Shown here: in pieces, positions 14,599 to 17,631 of the stretch
How the letters are laid out: each line of letters starts with the position of its first letter
Position numbering within the stretch: the first letter of the stretch is position 1
Assembly: GCA_902803265.1 (NCBI GenBank)
Contig: CADCPD010000146.1
Coordinates: 1 to 17,631, forward strand
Direction of reading: 5' to 3'
Source of the DNA: an uncultured bacterium
GTDB taxonomy: Bacteria; Cyanobacteriota; Vampirovibrionia; Gastranaerophilales; Gastranaerophilaceae
Length of the DNA: 17,631 nucleotides
Translations under genes and position numbers: made by a program
The notes under the pieces: model-generated
Databases searched by the model: none
The model's input: only the letters and a program-made list of their open reading frames with translations
What the model was told of the DNA's origin: nothing

Positions 14599-16239
14599 CT
14601 ATACATTAACATTTTTAAATTCACTTACTAATGGCAAAACAAAACCAAAGATATTATGATTATCCTTGAAACTTTTTGCATATATTTCTCCGTTATGTGC
14701 ATCAATTATTTGTTTTGATAAATATAGTCCTAACCCAAACCCGACTTTGTTGAATTTTGCTGCATGAGAAACATATTTTTTAAACAAGCTTTCCATTGTT
14801 TCCGGATTAATATATGAACTTTGATTTTTTATTTCAAATTTTATAGAATCTTTGTCCTGTTTTATGTTAATAAGAATTTCGGTATCTTTATATGCGTATG
14901 AAATAGCATTTCCCAGTATATTGGTGAGGACTCTTTTTATTTGCATTCTGTCGCATTCTGTATCAAAATTATTACCTTCTTTATTAATTCGAATCATTGC
15001 ATTTTTTTCTTTTAACATTGAATCAAGTTCATTTCCAACTTCTTCTACAAGAGATAAAATATTGCATTTTTCGTAGTTTAATACAAAATCACCATTTTCA
15101 TATTTGTATGTACTTAAAAGTGTAGATAACATTTCATACATAAAATTACAAGAATCTTTTGTTAACAGCAGTAATTCTCTCTGTTCATCATTTAAAGGTC
15201 CCATCTGGTTATTTAATAATAAATCAAGTGCTTTTATTTGCGCTATCGTAGGTGTTTTTAAATCATGAGTTAAAGTTGCAACATAGGTCTCTCTTTGTTC
15301 TGCTGATGTTTTTTCTGCATCAATATCTATTGCAACACTGCAGATTCCGATTATTTGTTTTTCATGATTTATTATCGGACATTTTGTTATTTTGAACCAT
15401 CTTTTATCATTATTTTTTAGTGTAATAAGTTTTTCTCTGCTTATACACTGACGGTTATTTATAATTTCATTATCTTCATTTTTGATTTCATCGGCTCTTT
15501 TTTCTTCGTAATTCCATTTGTTAGCATTATCTGAATCTGACAAACCAAGAAAATCCGTTGCCATTTTATTTTCATACGTTACATTTCCGGACAAATCTTT
15601 TAAATACGTTGCAATAGGCATTCCTAAGAGTACTGAACGGAACATTTGTTCCTGGTCTTCAAGTTCACTTTTTAAAGTTACTTCCTTGGTAATATCTCTT
15701 GCTATTACTAATACACCAAAGACTTCCTTTGCTAATACAAGTGGCGTTGCAATTAAATCATAGATGTTATTACTGCTTTGCATTTTTATTATTTTTTTTA
15801 TAACTTTTCCTTGTAAAGCTGTTTGGCTTATTTTACTTAGTATTGTTGCATCGTTTTTAGAAAATAAATCAGTTTCTCTTTTACCTTTTATTTCTTCAAG
15901 TGTTTTCTGCACTGTATCCAAATAAATTTGATTACAATACACATATCTGCCTTTAAAGTCTTTATATATAATTAAATCCTTTGATGAATTACAAATAGCA
16001 CTTATTAACTCTTCATGGTCGGCTTGTTTTTCATTTATAAATTTTGACAGAGCTTTATTTTCTATATAACTTTGTAAGACATAAAAAACCAACATTAAAC
16101 TTATCGCAACAATAGAATGTAATTTTGTTTGTGGATTAAAAAACACCCAAATTATAAAGACAACTATTGCAATTTGAAATGTCCATTTGAAACTCATTAA
16201 TATTTTTTCACTTCTTCTAAATAAATTTTTATAAATCAT
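14599..16239 (-). CDS. Membrane PAS-PAS-HisKA sensor histidine kinase
   Basis: A 546-residue sensor kinase that autophosphorylates on His and passes phosphate to a response regulator, here probably the one encoded just upstream. Two membrane helices (about 18-34 and 42-57) leave almost no external domain. Two PAS-like domains follow (about 76-186 and 194-308), so sensing is probably cytoplasmic or within the membrane. The HisKA box is 'TLTHDLKTPTIAQ' with His325. The ATPase domain has the N-box 'LTNILGNAISYAY' (438-450) and G2 box 'GFGLGLYLSKQI' (500-511). The G1 box DxGxG is replaced by NQSSY (472-476), an unusual loss, though the Asn could still contact adenine. The stretch 'ALDLLLNNQMGPLNDEQRELL' after the His resembles cyanobacterial kinases. 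The ATG at 16237-16239 overlaps the regulator's end by 11 bases with AAAGG nearby, so the pair is co-translated. The stop is TAG. Confidence 0.92.
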   Translation of the reverse strand: MIYKNLFRRSEKILMSFKWTFQIAIVVFIIWVFFNPQTKLHSIVAISLMLVFYVLQSYIENKALSKFINEKQADHEELISAICNSSKDLIIYKDFKGRYVYCNQIYLDTVQKTLEEIKGKRETDLFSKNDATILSKISQTALQGKVIKKIIKMQSSNNIYDLIATPLVLAKEVFGVLVIARDITKEVTLKSELEDQEQMFRSVLLGMPIATYLKDLSGNVTYENKMATDFLGLSDSDNANKWNYEEKRADEIKNEDNEIINNRQCISREKLITLKNNDKRWFKITKCPIINHEKQIIGICSVAIDIDAEKTSAEQRETYVATLTHDLKTPTIAQIKALDLLLNNQMGPLNDEQRELLLLTKDSCNFMYEMLSTLLSTYKYENGDFVLNYEKCNILSLVEEVGNELDSMLKEKNAMIRINKEGNNFDTECDRMQIKRVLTNILGNAISYAYKDTEILINIKQDKDSIKFEIKNQSSYINPETMESLFKKYVSHAAKFNKVGFGLGLYLSKQIIDAHNGEIYAKSFKDNHNIFGFVLPLVSEFKNVNV

Positions 16240-16873
16240 ATTTTGTCGCCTTTACTGCAGCTTGTACTCTATCTGTTACTGAAAGTTTGCTCAATATGTT
16301 ACAAACATGAGCTTTTGCCGTACTTGGACTTACAAAAAGTCTATCTGAAATTTCTGTGTTTGAAAGTCCTTGTACTAAAAGATCTAAAACTTCTTTTTCT
16401 CTTGGAGTTAAGTTGAAATCTTCTTTTTCTTTAGGTTCAGCTTTGTAAAATGTTTTTTGAACAACTTTTGTAATTCGAGGGTCTATCCATATAGAACCTT
16501 CATTTACAGTGCAAATTAAATTATATAGTTTTTTCGTATCAATATCTTTTAAAGCATAAGCATTTGCTCCTGATGCCAGACTTGATAAGACTTCATTATC
16601 ATTATCGTGTGAAGTTAAAATAATAATTTTTATATCAGGATATTTTCTATGAATTATTTTTGTTGCTTCAATACCTGTCATATATGGCAATCCTAAATCC
16701 ATAAGGATAACATCTACAGGTTTTGTTTCCAGAGCTTCAATACAAGCTTCTGCAGATTCAAAATCATCAATTATATCTATATCTTGATAATTTTGAAAAG
16801 CTTTTTTATAAGTAATTCTTGTTAATAAGTAGTCTTCAACGATATAGACAGAAATTTTTTTTGTTGTTTCCAT
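16229..16873 (-). CDS. NarL/LuxR-type response regulator
   Basis: This is a 214-residue transcription regulator of the NarL/FixJ class. The receiver domain (about 5-125) has the acidic residues in 'YIVEDY' (10-15), the phosphoacceptor Asp59 in 'ILMDLGLP', Thr87 in 'ILTSHD' and Lys109 in 'YALKD'. A linker leads to the LuxR-type helix-turn-helix (about 153-210): 'LTPREKEVLDLLVQGLSN' and 'STAKAHVCNILSKL'. All key residues are present, so it should respond to phosphorylation. The start ATG 16871-16873 has AAGGAG seven bases upstream. It is the first gene of a two-gene operon with the histidine kinase. A palindrome at 16922-16941, 49 bases before the ATG, is a good candidate for its own binding site. 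Confidence 0.94.
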   Translation of the reverse strand: METTKKISVYIVEDYLLTRITYKKAFQNYQDIDIIDDFESAEACIEALETKPVDVILMDLGLPYMTGIEATKIIHRKYPDIKIIILTSHDNDNEVLSSLASGANAYALKDIDTKKLYNLICTVNEGSIWIDPRITKVVQKTFYKAEPKEKEDFNLTPREKEVLDLLVQGLSNTEISDRLFVSPSTAKAHVCNILSKLSVTDRVQAAVKATKYDL

Positions 16874-16921
16874 TTACTTCTCCTTTTTGAATAATGATAT
16901 TATTTAATATACCCAAAAGAC

Positions 16922-16941
16922 TATTGTCCACTTGGACAATA
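16922..16941 (-). promoter_or_regulatory. Palindromic operator upstream of the response regulator
   Basis: The perfect nine-base arms TATTGTCCA and TGGACAATA are separated by CT. On the minus strand the proximal arm contains TGGACA (16925-16930), a near-consensus -35, with TTAAAT (16902-16907) 17 bases downstream as a poor -10. A weak -10 with an overlapping palindrome fits an activated or autoregulated promoter. Binding by this regulator is inferred, not shown. Confidence 0.5.
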
Positions 16942-16981
16942 AATAGGAAAATTTTAATATAAACTGGCTATTTATACAATA

Positions 16982-17013
16982 AAAACAGAGAATTTAATAA
17001 AAATCTCTGTTTT
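16982..17013 (-). terminator. Rho-independent terminator of the MIF-like gene
   Basis: The ten-base perfect arms AAAACAGAGA and TCTCTGTTTT enclose a 12-base loop. On the minus strand the stem is followed by TTTATTG (a U-rich tail including the T-rich arm end). It is 86 bases past the stop of the tautomerase-like gene and before the regulator promoter. Confidence 0.7.
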
Positions 17014-17098
17014 CATGCAAAAATTTGTCAAAAATTTTAAATTACAAATTAATTAGTTTAAAATAAATCTTACTTAGATTTTATTTATTCAAATCATA

Positions 17099-17440
17099 TT
17101 AAAACATCATCCCATTCCATCCCCATAAATCTGTAGGGTGGTAAGTTATATATGTTTTTGAACTGTCAATTCCGTATACTGATAAAATATCGCAAATATT
17201 TTTTGTTAAAATTTGGCAAGCAGGTTTTGAAGTTGAACCCAAAAGACTTACAGAAAGATATGCACCTTTATCTAATTTCTTTTCTGCCATATACAAAGAT
17301 TTTTTATCTTCAATATTTGCCATAATATATGTTTTTGGTTTTGAAAAAGCAGATGATACAACATCTGTCAATTTTGTTTGTAATTCATTTTTTTGTTCTT
17401 CGTTTAATTCAATACTTAATTTTGCGTCAATATATGGCAT
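17099..17440 (-). CDS. MIF-like tautomerase (macrophage migration inhibitory factor family)
   Basis: This is a 113-residue protein of the MIF branch of the tautomerase superfamily, small trimers with a catalytic N-terminal proline. Met1 is followed by Pro2, the catalytic base once Met is removed. Other matches to MIF are 'SKPKTYIMANI' (33-43, with the active-site-type Lys34), a GAYLSVSLLG strand (59-68), 'GIDSSKTYITYH' (90-101) and the C-terminal 'WGWNG' (106-110). The length is the usual 110-117. The CxxC of mammalian MIF is absent, and the residue matching its Asn97 is Thr99. The enzyme could tautomerise phenylpyruvate-like compounds, but the natural substrate is unknown. AAGGAGG lies six bases before ATG 17438-17440, a near-perfect Shine-Dalgarno. 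It is a single-gene unit between two terminators. Confidence 0.88.
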   Translation of the reverse strand: MPYIDAKLSIELNEEQKNELQTKLTDVVSSAFSKPKTYIMANIEDKKSLYMAEKKLDKGAYLSVSLLGSTSKPACQILTKNICDILSVYGIDSSKTYITYHPTDLWGWNGMMF

Positions 17441-17554
17441 AAATTTCCTCCTTTTTATTTTGTCTTTTATAGTAACACAAAATATACGTAACTTTTTATG
17501 AAAACCATTTTTTTATTACCAAAATACATAACCTCTAAAAATACGCAAAAAAAA

Positions 17555-17574
17555 GTTTGCCGATTGCGACAAAC
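17555..17574 (-). terminator. Rho-independent terminator of a gene beyond the right edge
   Basis: GTTTG and CAAAC pair around an inner CG/CG pair with one mismatch and an ATTG loop. On the minus strand it is followed by eight T. It lies upstream of the MIF-like gene, so it ends a minus-strand transcript entering from the right. One minus-strand frame is open from the window edge to a TAA near 17577 and could be the last codons of that gene, too short to name. Confidence 0.6.
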
Positions 17575-17631
17575 ATTAAATAAACACGAGGATATTAAGA
17601 GAGAGAGTATAAAATATTTCTATTTTATAAA

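Noticed and set aside
13071..15763. Open frames at 13071-13310 (minus), 14852-15076 and 15518-15763 (plus)
   Set aside because: These are antisense shadows inside the glycosyltransferase and kinase genes.
17580..17620. GA-repeat (AAGAGAGAGAG) near the right edge as a binding site or repeat array
   Set aside because: It is too short and too close to the edge to interpret.

Overview
This is an AT-rich bacterial chromosome segment. The best guess for its source is a non-photosynthetic relative of Cyanobacteria (Vampirovibrionia/'Melainabacteria', for example Gastranaerophilales). This rests on three things: a tmRNA whose tag peptide resembles the cyanobacterial type, a histidine kinase whose H-box region resembles cyanobacterial kinases, and a diderm-type AsmA-like protein beside a low-G+C peptidoglycan cluster. 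It is inference from remembered family patterns, not a search.

Layout. (1) 1-3110, minus strand: the start of an AsmA-like protein that runs off the left edge, a 189-residue protein of unknown function with its own terminator, and a six-segment membrane protein resembling DUF4013. (2) 3301-10394, plus strand: a tightly packed peptidoglycan operon murF-mraY-murD-ftsW-murG followed by folC, where every junction overlaps by 1-31 bases. It makes UDP-MurNAc-pentapeptide, lipid I and lipid II and polymerises glycan at the septum; folC adds a folate enzyme. ftsW is interrupted by an in-frame TAG at 7812-7814 inside its most conserved part. (3) 10481-10879: one-piece tmRNA (ssrA) with a good promoter of its own. 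(4) 10941-14533: a visibly more AT-rich stretch with two exported proteins of unknown function on the minus strand and between them a GT39-like (GT-C) membrane glycosyltransferase on the plus strand. The glycosyltransferase and one exported protein appear to have leaderless mRNAs. (5) 14599-16873, minus strand: a two-component pair, NarL/LuxR-type response regulator then a membrane PAS-PAS-HisKA kinase, with an 18-20 bp palindrome upstream that looks like an operator. (6) 17099-17440, minus strand: a MIF-like tautomerase with a strong Shine-Dalgarno sequence and a terminator, followed upstream by a second terminator that must serve a gene beyond the right edge.

The observations most worth following are the amber codon in ftsW, the pairing of a HisKA kinase with a NarL-type regulator and its palindrome, the leaderless promoters, and the MIF homologue. 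I saw no CRISPR array, insertion sequence, phage gene, tRNA or rRNA. I found no clear-cut new multi-gene system.
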